Shown here: piece after piece, positions 42,576 to 53,640 of the stretch | Layout: each line of letters opens with the position of its first letter | Numbering within the stretch: position 1 is the stretch's first letter | From: Akebia trifoliata | Taxonomy: Eukaryota > Streptophyta > Magnoliopsida > Ranunculales > Lardizabalaceae | Direction of reading: 5' to 3' | NCBI GenBank assembly: GCA_017979445.1 | Contig: CM030718.1 | Span: 16,346,760 to 16,410,759 of the forward strand | DNA: 64,000 bases | Program-made: the position numbers and the translations under genes | Notes under the pieces: model-generated | Told to the model about the DNA's origin: nothing | The model's input: only the letters and a program-made list of their open reading frames with translations | The model's database searches: none

Positions 42576-43691
42576 TGGCTCATGATGATGTACAATTGTT
42601 GATGGAAAGAGTTTTAGATGCGTTCACCACTGTCGAGAAGTACAATTTTGGTGCATATGGACTTCAAAGCGATTCTCTCTCAAATTAGTGACTGTCAATT
42701 AGAATCTCTTTTATGCCGTGACCAATTTCTGGGACCCGAGTTACCACGTATTCCGTTTTGGTTCAGTCACACTTTGTCCAACTCATGAAGATTATTGCAA
42801 TATTATGGGGATAAGCACGTCGGGTCCAATGATTCGTCTTCCATCGAAATCCAAATTCACAAAAGAACTCTCGAAAGGAGTAGGAGTTAAGCCGAAAAAA
42901 ATAAGAAGATTCATAGACCACGATTTACTGAACATGCGGAGACTCCTAGATGTACACCAAACTCTTGAACAAGAAAATCCTGGGGATTTTGCTCCGGAAC
43001 CTCATAGGAAGGCCAGGGATTTTACTTGATGTCTGGGGGTATTGTCAACATATTTTCTGGTTTCATTTAGGATGGGTCATCAGTTACCGGGCTTCTTCGC
43101 AGATATTGCCGCACAACTTATAAACAAGGTTAACCCAGTCCCCACAATACTCGCTGAGACTTTTGAGGGATTATCAAATGAGAATGCACCAAGAGAGGCA
43201 AGATTTCGAGGAAGTCCACATTTGTTTTATCTGTGGTTATGTATGTGTATTCGATTTTGCATCACAGAGTTCCCGCAAATCAAAGAAAGTAAATGGGAAA
43301 ATTCACAAGAAAGGAAACATTGGTGGACTTTGCATCCATAGAAGACTGGAATGACTGGCTCTCAAATTTGACTACACAAGATGTAAATTGGGATAGATTG
43401 GGATCAATAATGGATGAAGGCATCGTGCTTGCTTCAAAAGGGTCTAATCATGTAATGCTCACTGGTCTACTGAATACATCTTTTTATTGCCTAAGGATGA
43501 TACCAAGACAGATAGGATTCCATTCATGGATTCTAATGCTCCCGAGGAATCGACATCCTATTAAGGAGCTGACTGTGCACTTGGTAGAACACATAGCTAC
43601 CGCTTGGGGCCATCGGTTATTTTTTGAATCAGAAGATCAACAAGCATTCAAGAAGCAGAAGAGAGGAATAGAAGAGCATGTAGGGTCCTAG
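42576..43691 (+). pseudogene. N3 ORF1, TAT/Ogre-type accessory protein (DUF7745-like)
   Basis: Fragments in shifting frames. MAHDDVQLLMERVLDAF... from 42576, then TNFWDPSYHVFRFGSVTLCPTHEDYCNIMG (42721-42810), LPGFFADIAAQLINKVNP, and FASIEDWNDWL, LGSIMDEGIVL, HLVEHIATAWGHRLFFE to the stop at 43689-43691. FWDPxYxxFxFGxxxLxPTxEEY is the signature of the DUF7745/plant-mobile-domain-like proteins encoded upstream of gag in Ogre/TAT elements; their role is not established. At least three frame breaks and a stop (TGA at about 43027) kill it. N2 has no equivalent ORF1. Confidence 0.75.
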
Positions 43692-43909
43692 ATCGACTTT
43701 TTTTTTTTTTGCTTTAAGAGGAGAATCTCCTCATTTCTTTTGTGTTCGCATTTGTCTCATTGGTACGATTTTTAATGAGAAGTCTTTTTTTATATAAGGC
43801 CCTAATTAACAATAAATCACCTCATCAGACATAAGTTCAACCAACACAACTCATCAATTATAATAATAAAAGCAAATGCTATAAAAATGATCATTTTCTT
43901 AATTCACCT
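43692..43909 (+). other. N3 ORF1-gag spacer
   Basis: Non-coding, T-rich sequence between the end of ORF1 and the gag region. It contains a 12-base T run near 43700. Confidence 0.5.
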
Positions 43910-45612
43910 TTGATGGGATTTCAAGATACTATTGCACCCAAACTTAAGCGTCCGCCACCTAGTTGGAGTCGAGAGTCAGGTCGTTTGGAAAGAACATCAG
44001 CACCAAGTGAACCGTCAAAAATGGCTTCTGAATCTGAACACGTAGAAATTCGTAAGATCCTGGTGGTTTTCGCAATGGATATGAACAGCATAAAGAGCAA
44101 GGTAGAAGTGCTAGAATAGATCTCTGAGTCAACAAGAGACCATCCTGATGATCAAAGGGGCAAAGGACCAGAAGGTAACATAGGAAAGAATTTGGATGAG
44201 ATTTATGAGCTTGACGGAAATGATGAGCATTTTAATGAGAATCCAATGTTAGCCAACAGAATGACTTAGTGGAAACAGCCGTGAAGAACATAAAAGGGAT
44301 TGATGAAATCACGACAGGAATAGAGGCTTTGAATCAAATCCGTAAGATCCGTCTGCCCGAGAAGTTTGTCATGCTAGAAATGAAAAAATTCAATGGAGTA
44401 GGCTGCGCAAAAATGTATCTCAAGGTATTTGTCACCAACATGCGCATAATGGGCCTTAGTGACGAACAGATGACCTTGTTGTTCCAACGTACTCTATCAG
44501 GATCAGCGTTATGATAGTTAATGTCCCAAGATTCAGCTGTAATAGGGACATGGAAAAATATGTCAAGGATGTTCTGGCACCAGTACAAGTATAGCACCGA
44601 GATCGAAACTTCTCGAAGAAATTTGAAATCCACTAAGTAGAAGAATAGGGAAACATTTACTGATTTCATTAGTCGCTGGAGGGCTAAGGCTGCACAGATG
44701 TGGGATAGACCATCAAAAAAGGAACAAGTGGTAATCATCTTGAAAAACCTCTCGCAGGGGTATGCTCAGCATTTAGTTGCCCAATATCTCCCCACATTTG
44801 AATCCCTTTTACAAGCTCGAAGCCAATTTGAAGATGCTTTTGCCTCTGGTATCCTTTCAAACCCTTCTGACAATAAGCTCAAAAAGTCATTCCCCAATTC
44901 CAAGCCTAGTACTAATCATCTTTAGGTAGCCAGTACATTTGTTACACCCATCCATTCTACTACTCCACCTATTAACCAAACTAGTCCCAATCAACCTCAA
45001 TCGCGTAGGAAGTTCACTAATCTTGAGATGTCTTTGAGCGTTGTCTTTCAAAAATTATTAAGTAAAGGGCTCATTACACCTCTTCAACCTCGACTTCTAC
45101 CGAGTCCACTCTCCGCTTCTTACAATCCCAACTCATTTTGTGAGTTTCACCAAAATCTTGATCACCTTACTGATCATTGTGTTGTCTTTCGTCATACTAT
45201 TCAAGACCTCATCAATGCCAAAAAAGTTAACGTCCCTACCCTAGAGCAACCGAATGTTACCACCAATCCTTTACCTACGTACCAACTTCCCCAGACCTTG
45301 AACATGATGTCCAATACCCATCTCCCATTTGACCCAGTCCTCCTCATCCACCCAGTCAATCCTAAATCACCTAGCCTTCCTCTTATTGGAATGATAGTCC
45401 CCAAGGAAGTTATCACCACTGGCTGTAAAACATTCAACTTAACTTCAGATGGAATATATTGTTTGTCTCCACCTCATTATGATAGCTCTACGCCTATCAC
45501 TCAAATAGACTTGGAAGAATCTAGTTTCTTAAAAAATGAGAATTCTTACTTATTAGACCAAGAATACGAACACTTCTCCCTCTATCGCAATGAACGTGAA
45601 CATGTGACTTGA
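43910..45612 (+). pseudogene. gag: N3 gag, with several stops
   Basis: N-terminal basic stretch (APKLKRPPPSWSRESGRLERT), then FVMLEMKKFNGVGCAKMYLK and MRIMGLSDEQMTLLFQRTLSGSAL. Next to it are TGA and TAG at 44512-44517, where the family has Arg/Lys and Trp. The core resumes WRAKAAQMWDRPSKKEQVVII and QYLPTFESLLQARSQFEDAF; a stop occurs at 44923-44925. A final 194-codon open frame (45028-45612) carries the knuckle-like CEFHQNLDHLTDHC and FRHTIQDLINAKKV. Homologous and collinear with N2 gag. Confidence 0.85.
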
Positions 45613-46954
45613 GAAGAAAGAATTTTCAAAATATCTGAACTCGATACAACCTTGGTCAATAAAGAAGAATCAAGTCTAAATAAGAAAATATCAGAAAATG
45701 ATAAAAAATCTGAAGAAGAGGTTCAAGACTGGTAAATTACCACAGAGTCTCTCAACATTGCCCAATTGTTCCTTGAAGATTACCATGTTTCAGTCCTACC
45801 GGTTGAAAGCGATGTCTTGAGTCCTCAGTCTGTAATCAAACCCATTGTAAGTACTTGTCTTTAGCTTTTCATGAGTCATGTGATTTAGTTTGAGTCTAGT
45901 TTTCTTATTTCGTAAAGGTTTATTCTTGTTAGATCGAGTTTAGCATTTTTTATTTCTTTTGAGTCGAGTCCGCAATGGTGTCTGTCGCTCCATCTGATTT
46001 TAATTTAATAAAAGAAATTTCTGAATACCTTGAGCGCATTAACAAGTTAACTAATAATCTTGTTTTAGGAGAAGATCCTCTAACAATCCCCTCCAGAATC
46101 AATCGAATTATTTAAACAAGAAGACAAAGGTCAAGTTCAACCTCTAATCTAGGAAGCAAAGGTCATTGACTTCGGAATACGAGGAGATGATGAATTTATT
46201 TAGAAAACTCAAAAGACTTGTTCACATGGTCCTATGAGGATATGTTGGGAAAGCTTGGGTGTTGTTCAAAAAGAAATGGGTACCTGTCCTACGAACTAGA
46301 GTGGAATCACATAATCAGAGGACGAGTCACGTCATTGATGAATTTCTCAAAAATGGAAAGGAATCCAAAATGGAGCACTATTAAGGTAGCTAATAAGAAT
46401 CTCAAAACTTCTATCACAAATGTGTTAGACACATTGAGATTGACAAGAGAAATCATAGGTCATGCCTTCAACATGTCTCAATTTTCTATACAGACTACTT
46501 CAGGTTCTATGTTATGTGGCATAAAAGGAAGTTTGAAATGAAAAGTTCGTTTCTTAAAGTGTGAATAAAATACCCATCGTTAGAAGCGAATTTGATTTAT
46601 CGCCATGAATCATTTGTATTTTGATACGAAAGCGAAAATGCAGGACATGCAAGTTGAAGATTGAGCCTTTAAAGAAAATTGCAAATCCAATAAGGAAGGT
46701 CATACCGTCATCAAGAAAAGACTATTTGAAAAAGTTATCAAACTTCAAAGATCATCACGACACCAAAATGCTAGAATCAATCAACCTTGGCCAGATCGAG
46801 CGGTACTATATCTAAGGAGGCCATCTTTAGCCGAACTAATTTTCATGTTACCCAGCTCAATATTTCCTTTTTCAGCCCCTTTGTAGCCTTTCAAAAAAAA
46901 ATTACATTTTTCTTTCTCAGCCCGATCACCTAACTTAGGGGTGGGAATGTACTT
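45613..46954 (+). pseudogene. N3 post-gag region with pol N-terminal remnant
   Basis: A short piece reads NSKDLFTWSYEDMLG (about 46198-46242), the start of TAT pol (DVFAWSYEDM in relatives). It is followed by broken frames to 46540 with no RT palm, RNase H or integrase. The surrounding text near 46010-46070 (LIKEISEYLERINKLTNNLV) is shared with N4 (minus, 55230-55300). pol was therefore deleted except for its beginning. Confidence 0.6.
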
Positions 46955-47028
46955 GAACTACGTTTTGGTCTGATCCAAAAAACAATTGGGGTATGTAGGC
47001 AACCTGAGAAGTTACTTCAGGCCCGACC
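46955..47028 (+). promoter_or_regulatory. Conserved TAT 3' UTR block (N3 copy)
   Basis: GAACTACGTTTTGGTCTGATCC, GGGGTATGTAGGCAACCTGA and GAAGTTACTTCAGGCCCGACC. Same order and spacing as the N2 block at 35648-35735, with a few changes. Confidence 0.7.
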
Positions 47029-47449
47029 ACATCAAAATAAAAATATATATCCACCAACAAAAAAGGATATTATCAAAATGGGGAAGAAAATTTAAAGAAA
47101 AAGAAAAAAATTCAAAAAAATACCACACAAGGGGCATTTGGGTTTTTGAGCCTCAAAATTCCTTTCTTTTATGCCCAGTCCTAAGTTACCTATGAAAGTC
47201 CTCCTATGTACTGAGTGAAAAAGTTAAGGAAGGAAACAAAGCGTGATCAGACAGTAACTCTAGAAGTTCAAAAAAGAAGAAAAGGGAAAATAAAGCCTAC
47301 TAAGTTGAAAATCTGAAATGACGACTTAGGAAAAAATCAAGGCAAGCTCGCAAGGTTGAAAGAAACTTAAAATGTTGACCGAACCTTCATAAAACCCAAC
47401 TTTTTCCAAAAGTGTTGTTGACTTCTTGTTTGTTTTGCCCATACAAAAT

Positions 47450-48361
47450 AGTTCATTACTCTTCCACCCCGAGTAGGTAGAGTAGGACTCCCAGACAAAT
47501 AGTTCATTACTCTTCTACCCCGAGTGGGTAGAGTAAGACTCCCAGATAAACAGTTCATTACTCTTCCACCCCAAGTAAGTAGAGTAGGACTCTCAGACAA
47601 ATTTTTTATTACTCTTCCACTCCGAGTAGGTATAATAGGACTCCCAGACGAACAATTCATTACTTTTTCACTTCGAGTAGGTAGAGTAGGACTTCCAGAC
47701 GAACAGTTGATTACTCTTTCACCCCAAGTAGGTAGAGTAGAACTCCCAGAAAATAGTTCATTACTCTTCCACCCTGAGTAGGTAGAGTAGGAATCTCAGA
47801 CAAATCATTCATTACTCTTTCACCCGGAGTAGGTAGAGTAGGACTCCCAGACGAACAGTTCATTACTCTTTCACTTCGAGTAGGTAGAGTAGAACTTCCA
47901 TAAAATAGTTCATTACTCTTCCACCTCGAGTAGGTAGAGTAGGACTTTTAGACAAATCGTTCATTACTCTTTCACCCTGAGTAGGTAGAGTAGAACTCCC
48001 GAAAAATAGTTCATTACTCTTCCACCTTGAGTAGGTAGAGTGGAACTCTCAGAAAATAGTTCATTACTCTTTCACCCCGGGTAGGTAGAGTAGAACTCCC
48101 AGAAAATCGTTCATTACTCTTCCACCCCGAGTAGGTAGAGTAGACTCCTAGATAAATAGTTCATTACTCTTTCACCCCGAGTAGGTAGAGTAGAACTCCC
48201 AGAAAATTACTCATTACTCTTCCACCCAGAGTATATAGAGTAGGACTCTCAGACAAATCGTTCATTACTCTTCCACCTCGAGTAGGTAGAATAGGACCCT
48301 TAAAAAATAATAATAAAAAAGTTCGTTACTCTTTCACCCAGGGTAGGTAGAGTAAGACATT
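47450..48361 (+). repeat. About 50-bp minisatellite in N3 3' UTR, about 18 units
   Basis: Unit of 50-51 bp: AGTTCATTACTCTTCCACCC, CGAGTAGGTAGAGTAGGACT, CCCAGACAAAT. About 18 units counted by eye; they alternate between CTTCCACC and CTTTCACC types and between GGACT...GACAAAT (51 bp) and GAACT...GAAAAT (50 bp) types, suggesting higher-order pairing. Open frames through the repeat (for example 47367-47660, minus) are an effect of the 51-bp period. Confidence 0.9.
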
Positions 48362-48681
48362 CAACTTTTGCTCATATTTTACTCAATTTTATCTGATTTT
48401 CTGAAAAAACATGTTGCACGAATTTTTTTGTTCATTACTACACAATGGCACACACGTGCACTCACATTGTGTTTGCATTAGTCAAGGAGAATTTTTCAAA
48501 ATTCAAGGATCTGACATTTTTTCCAAGGAGAGATTACCCTCAAGGATTTGGACGCTTCGACAAATTGTCGAATTAGACTGCAAAATGGACTGTTACTAGC
48601 TTTGGCATTCGGATATCGTACTATCTACCACAATAGATTGGGCATCTAATTTGCTTCCACCCTCTGCCAAAGAGGGGCATC
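48362..48681 (+). other. N3 terminal 3' UTR and polypurine tract
   Basis: Non-coding. It ends TCTGCCAAAGAGGGGCATC directly before the right LTR; AAGAGGGGCATC at 48670-48681 is the polypurine tract. Confidence 0.7.
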
Positions 48682-50600
48682 TGTAGACACCCTATTTTTG
48701 CATCTGCCTAATTTGACAATTCGTCACCTGGTTGTTGTCGATTCCTAATGATGAACATAAAAGAACTCGAAGGCTTGTGAGTACTGCTTGATTCCTTCTG
48801 TTTCTAGTTTTTTCATCCCCCCTACTCGTCACGATTCAACATAAAAAGTTACGCACGCTTAGGATCGCTATATCTTACACCCAACTTAGTAAACACGTAT
48901 GCATAGGTTCGCTACACAGTTCGATAACATAGAGACCTCGCTACGCTAGGAAAATATGGATTTGAGACTTAGAAATAATCACACAGGGACTGAAAGAAAC
49001 CTCACGTTGAAATCCCTAAAAATCTGTAAAATCACAAAAATGACGAAATACCTTTCATAAATTTTGGATCTCCGAAAAATCTCGAAAGTACCTCTATTGT
49101 ACTCAGAATGTGATTTCGAGTCTAATGGGACCCAAATCGATGAAAACAGAGAAATTTGTAAAAAAACCATCAAAATGATGAAAATACTTCTCATAAATTT
49201 TAGAACTTCGAAAAATCTCGATAGTACCTCCATTACACTCAGAATGTGATTTCGAGTCTAGCGAGACCTAAATCGATGAAAACAGAGAAATTTAAGGAAA
49301 ATTTACAAAAAAAAAATCAACAAAATGATGAAAATGCCCCTCATAAATTTTGGATGCCCGAAGAATCTCGAAAGTACCTCCATTGCACTCAGAATGTGAT
49401 TCGATTCTAACGGGACCCAACCGATGAAAACAGAGAAATTCAAGAAAAATCATAAAAATGACCAAAACGCCCCTTAACATCCAACTCTAACATAGAGACC
49501 TTAATCCCTAGGAAAATAAAATTCAAATAAAAAATTAAATCAAAATAAAATTCAAATTGAAAATTAAACTAGAATTTAACTAAGATCCAATTAAAATCCA
49601 AAATTTAAATCAATTTAAAATCGTAAATATCAAATTAAAATACACAATAAATTAAAAATCAAGAAATCAAATCAAAATCAAAATCAAATTGAAAATCAAG
49701 TTAAAAATCATTCAACCAATCAAAATGCAAAATTGAATTCAAATTTTAAATCAATCAACCAAATCGACCAATCAAAGTGCAATCAACAAATTAAAATACA
49801 TTCGATCAAATCAAAATCCAATTAACCGACAAAATAAAATTTAAAGTCAATTTAAAATTAAAATTAAAATTAATCAACCCGTTCCAAATTTAAATTAAAA
49901 ATTAAAACTCAAATCGAAATTCAAAACTAACAAAATTGAAATTAAACCAACCTAAATCGGAATCTAAAAAATTTGACAAATCCAAAATTCAATTCAAAAT
50001 AAATTTAAAGTTTAAAATCAACCAATAGGAATTTAACAATAGTAAATTACCGTAGTACGGGTAGCATGGGATATTTCTCCCATTCTCTTGAAAAAATAAA
50101 AAAATAAAAAAAAAAACAAAAAATAAAAAACAACACGTTCCCCATCTTCTTCTCTCCAACGTTTCTAACTCCTCTTCATAGCCACGTCTTCAACTCCCCA
50201 TCTTCTCCTCTCCAATGTCCTCAACCCTCTCTCCCTCTTTCTTCCCCACTTCTTCTTCCATCTCTCCCTCTCTTGAATAAAAAAGGAGCAACTGATTGGA
50301 AAAAAAATGGGGAAGGAGAAGAATAAAATCAGAAAAAAAAATGTTTTTTTGACTTCCATTAAACCTGCAACACACATACTCTTTTTTCTGATTTTTTTAC
50401 AGCAACCATAAACCAATCCATTTTATTCTATGCTGCCACAACATTTTCCAGCCACTTTCCTTCATCTCCAATAGTCTATGTCTTTGCCATTGAACATCTT
50501 CCCCAACAGCCAACATCTTCTCCATTAAAATCTGCAACATCTTCTTCTTCCTTTGTCCAACCCCATTTCCTTCTCTCTAACTACGCCCTCTACCCCACGT

Positions 50601-50641
<41 letters not shown>

Positions 50642-52700
50642 ATGTTCACGTTGGACAGCAACCACTCATCCTTTTCTCTATAAAAGCTCAGCCAACACTC
50701 TTCATAAAAAAATAGCAACTCTCCACTTTGATAGTAGTCATTAACATCCTCTACTTCCTTCTCTCTTCACCATAAAAAATCAGCCCACTTCTCTCTTGAT
50801 TACACCCTCTTCTTCTCCATAAAAAAAGCCAGCCCACTTCCTTGCCATTACCTCATTCTCCATTAAAAACCAGCCAAGTTCTCTACCATTAAACCATCTC
50901 CATTACAGCATACGTACCACCACACACCCTCTTCTCCCACGTCTCTCTCACTCTCTCCGATTTTTGGATGCCTCTCTCTCACTCTCTTTGCTCTCCTCAA
51001 TCGTCACCAACTCCCAACAACCATAATATATAGCGGTCATAGCTGTAGTCATGTCGCCTCATTTTTTTTATTTTATTCTTGTATAACTCGCAACCACAGT
51101 GACCTGTACGACACTATTCGCTTGCCATTTCAAGTTTTTTTTGAAGGAATCCACGCATCCAAAATTATTCGGCAAAGGTAAAATTTTTTAATTTCATTTT
51201 ATTTTTTTTACTTTTATTTATTTATTTATATTGTTTCTTGATTTAGTATGCATCTAAACTAATTCATTGATTTTTGGGGTATACGTGGCACTAGTGACAA
51301 TTTTCGAGTTTCTGAAATATTAGTGTATCAATTCGCCCATATTTTTTTGATTAATAGATCGATTGAATCAATTCACATATACCAAGTTGATGAACCAGTT
51401 CATTGGGTGTTAATATTTATCAGGTTAATTCGTCACTTTTTGATGTTACTGGGTCAACTCATTAATGTTGATTTTAATTGACTTAATAAAAATTAATGGT
51501 GTACACGAAACATAAAAATAAAAAATTGATTTTCACAATAAAAATTGCGAGTCAACTCGTTGATTTTGGGGACATCGAAAATTTGAATTGATTTTATTTT
51601 CAAATTAAGCATGTGGGTTAAATCACCGATTTAATACACGTGGTAATTAAAAAAAAATCAAGATTTTTTTGGTTAACAAATTGCGAGTCGACTCGTTGAT
51701 TTTGGGGACATTGAAAATTTGAATCTATTTTATTTTAAATTAGGCACGTGGGTTAAATCACCAATTTAATACACGTAGCGATTCCAAAAAAAATTAAGAT
51801 TCTTTGGATTGACAAATTGCGAGTCGACTCGCTAATTTTGGGGACATTGAAAATTCGAATCTATTTTATTTTAAATTAGGCACGTGGGTTAACTCACCGA
51901 TTTAATACACGTCGCGATTCCAAAAAAAAAATTAAGATTCTTTTGATTAAAAAATTGGTGAGTTAACTCACTAATTTCGATGCACGTGACAATTAAAAAA
52001 TTTTCTTCAATCAAAATTATCGAGTTGAATCATTGAGTTTGTGTACATTGAAAATTTAAGTTGAATTTTCCCACGAAATGGACGCATGAGTCGGTTCACT
52101 GATTTTTTGTATGCATTGGATATTTCAAATTGAGATTTTCTATAAAATCGGGCATGTGAGTTGGCTCATTGATTTTAATACACATGACATTACAAAAAAT
52201 CAAGATTTATTTGATAATAAAATTTATGGATTCAAAAACCCATTGATTTTAATGCACGTGACGGTTTAAAAATCGAATCTCTTTGATAATATTTCGTCAA
52301 TGAGCCAATTCACTAATTTTATATTTGTGCCATTGAAAATTGATTTCATATTATTCAAAGTATGATTGAATTAATCCTTTAATTTTGGTGCCATGTAAGC
52401 CTTATTAAATTATGAATTTTCTTTATATGAAATTCGAGAAATAATGTAATTATTTTAGCAATAGGATTTGTTTAGCAAATCCGATGTAATTTGATGATGA
52501 TGAGAGCCTAGATTGACTCTTAGTCTTTGAGTATTGACCATAGGATATTTTTGGATCACAGTAGAGACTGATCACCTTGATCAGGCGCATTCGGTGCCTA
52601 ACACCTTCCGAAACCTGTAACCGAACTCTTTACCCATTTATCTGATCCGTGAACCGACCCATATCCATTTGGAGTTAATTTTGATTCCTAGACCTAAACT
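48682..52700 (+). repeat. N3 right LTR, truncated at its 3' end
   Basis: Starts TGTAGACACCCTA. It aligns with the two halves of the left LTR to TTCCTAGACCTAAACT, then stops about 95 bases before the expected LTR end, at the join with an inverted LTR. Contains the internal 135-147-bp repeats (48985-49480), a (CT)n microsatellite at about 50604-50639 longer than in the left LTR, TATAAAAG at 50679-50686, and 292 bases (51280-51571) absent from the left LTR. Confidence 0.88.
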
Positions 52701-53640
52701 GATCATATTGATTTTTGTGGTTTGGGAGTCACCACCTAGTTATTACGGTCTAGGAATCGAACATTGACTCTAAAAGACAAATAACACTAATCTACGAAAG
52801 AAAATACAGGTCCGAGGATCACGTTACGGGGTTGGAAGGTGTTAGGCACCAACCCTGCCCTGCAAACGCTGGTCTCTACTTTTTTCAAATAAAACTACAT
52901 TGCGAAAAGACCTAAATAAATAAATAAAATAAGAATGAAAAATACCTAGATGATCACAACGACAGTTCCCTCAGAGTTGGCAGAGGGGTTCCTTGCTTGT
53001 GATTCCTTGCTTCGTTTTCATTACTGGATCCGCTTCGGATCTCCAAGATGAAGTATCTTCTCCTTTAGATCTAAGTACTTCCTAATTTTTGATAGATTTC
53101 TGAGTGTCTTTGAAGGGTTTCTGGGTATTTTTTGAGCAAAAGTTGGGGGTTGGATGATAGGTAAAGGGTTAGGACTTCAAAATTAGGGTTTTGAGAAGTT
53201 GGGAAGGCTCCATGACCTATTTTTTCTAAGATTTTCTCTTGGATACGAAAATAAGTTGTAGAGACCCATATTTATAAAAAAATTTAAGAGCTTTTTAGAT
53301 AGAGTTAGAGTTAGATTATGTTTCTTTTAGATATAGAGTTTAGTTAGAATTCTTTTAGATAGTTTTAGAGTTTAATTAGGTTTCTTTTAGATAGTTTTAG
53401 AGTTTAATTATAATTATTTTAGATAGAGTTAGTATTTTATTATAATTATTTTAGATAGAGTTAGTGTTTGATTAGAATTCTATTAGAGTTAAGGTTTGAC
53501 TTTGGTCTTATTAGATTGATTTGGGTTTTGACTTAAATCTCACTTGATTGACTAGATTTTAGGATTTTGACTTAAGTTTCACTTGATTGACTAGATTTTA
53601 GGATTTCACTTTACATTAATTAATGCTTTAATAACTTGAT
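52701..53640 (-). repeat. Truncated TAT LTR, minus strand (N4 3' LTR fragment)
   Basis: It matches 60050-60960 of the full LTR at 60025-61567: GGTTTGGGAGTC(A/G)CCACCTAG, CACGTTACGGGGTTGGAAGG, TTAGGCACCAACCC, minus-strand TATA box at 53269-53276. About 50 bases are missing at the 52701 end and the U3 part (about 550-600 bases including TGTAGACACC) is missing at the 53640 end. Confidence 0.8.

Larger units (their letters stand above)
12792..52700 (+). mobile_element. Element N3: gag-only TAT/Ogre-type LTR retrotransposon, host of the nest
   Basis: Left LTR is 12792-14811 plus 39787-41593 (split by N2); internal 41594-48681; right LTR 48682-52700 (truncated). Both LTRs begin TGTAGACACC. Internal order: PBS-like site, leader, ORF1 remnant (42576-43691), gag remnant (43910-45612), short pol N-terminal remnant, conserved 3' block, 50-bp minisatellite, polypurine tract. 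RT, RNase H and integrase are absent, so it was non-autonomous. LTR copies differ at roughly 7% of positions over the first 260 bases by eye. The 3' edge is lost, so its target duplication cannot be checked; the left flank is GCTGA. Confidence 0.8.

Noticed and set aside
47367..47781. Repetitive proteins across the 50-bp minisatellite on both strands
   Set aside because: Produced by a 51-bp period being a multiple of three; no start context or conservation.
47450..48361. CRISPR-like regular repeats
   Set aside because: Units are directly adjacent with no unique spacers, in plant DNA; it is a minisatellite.
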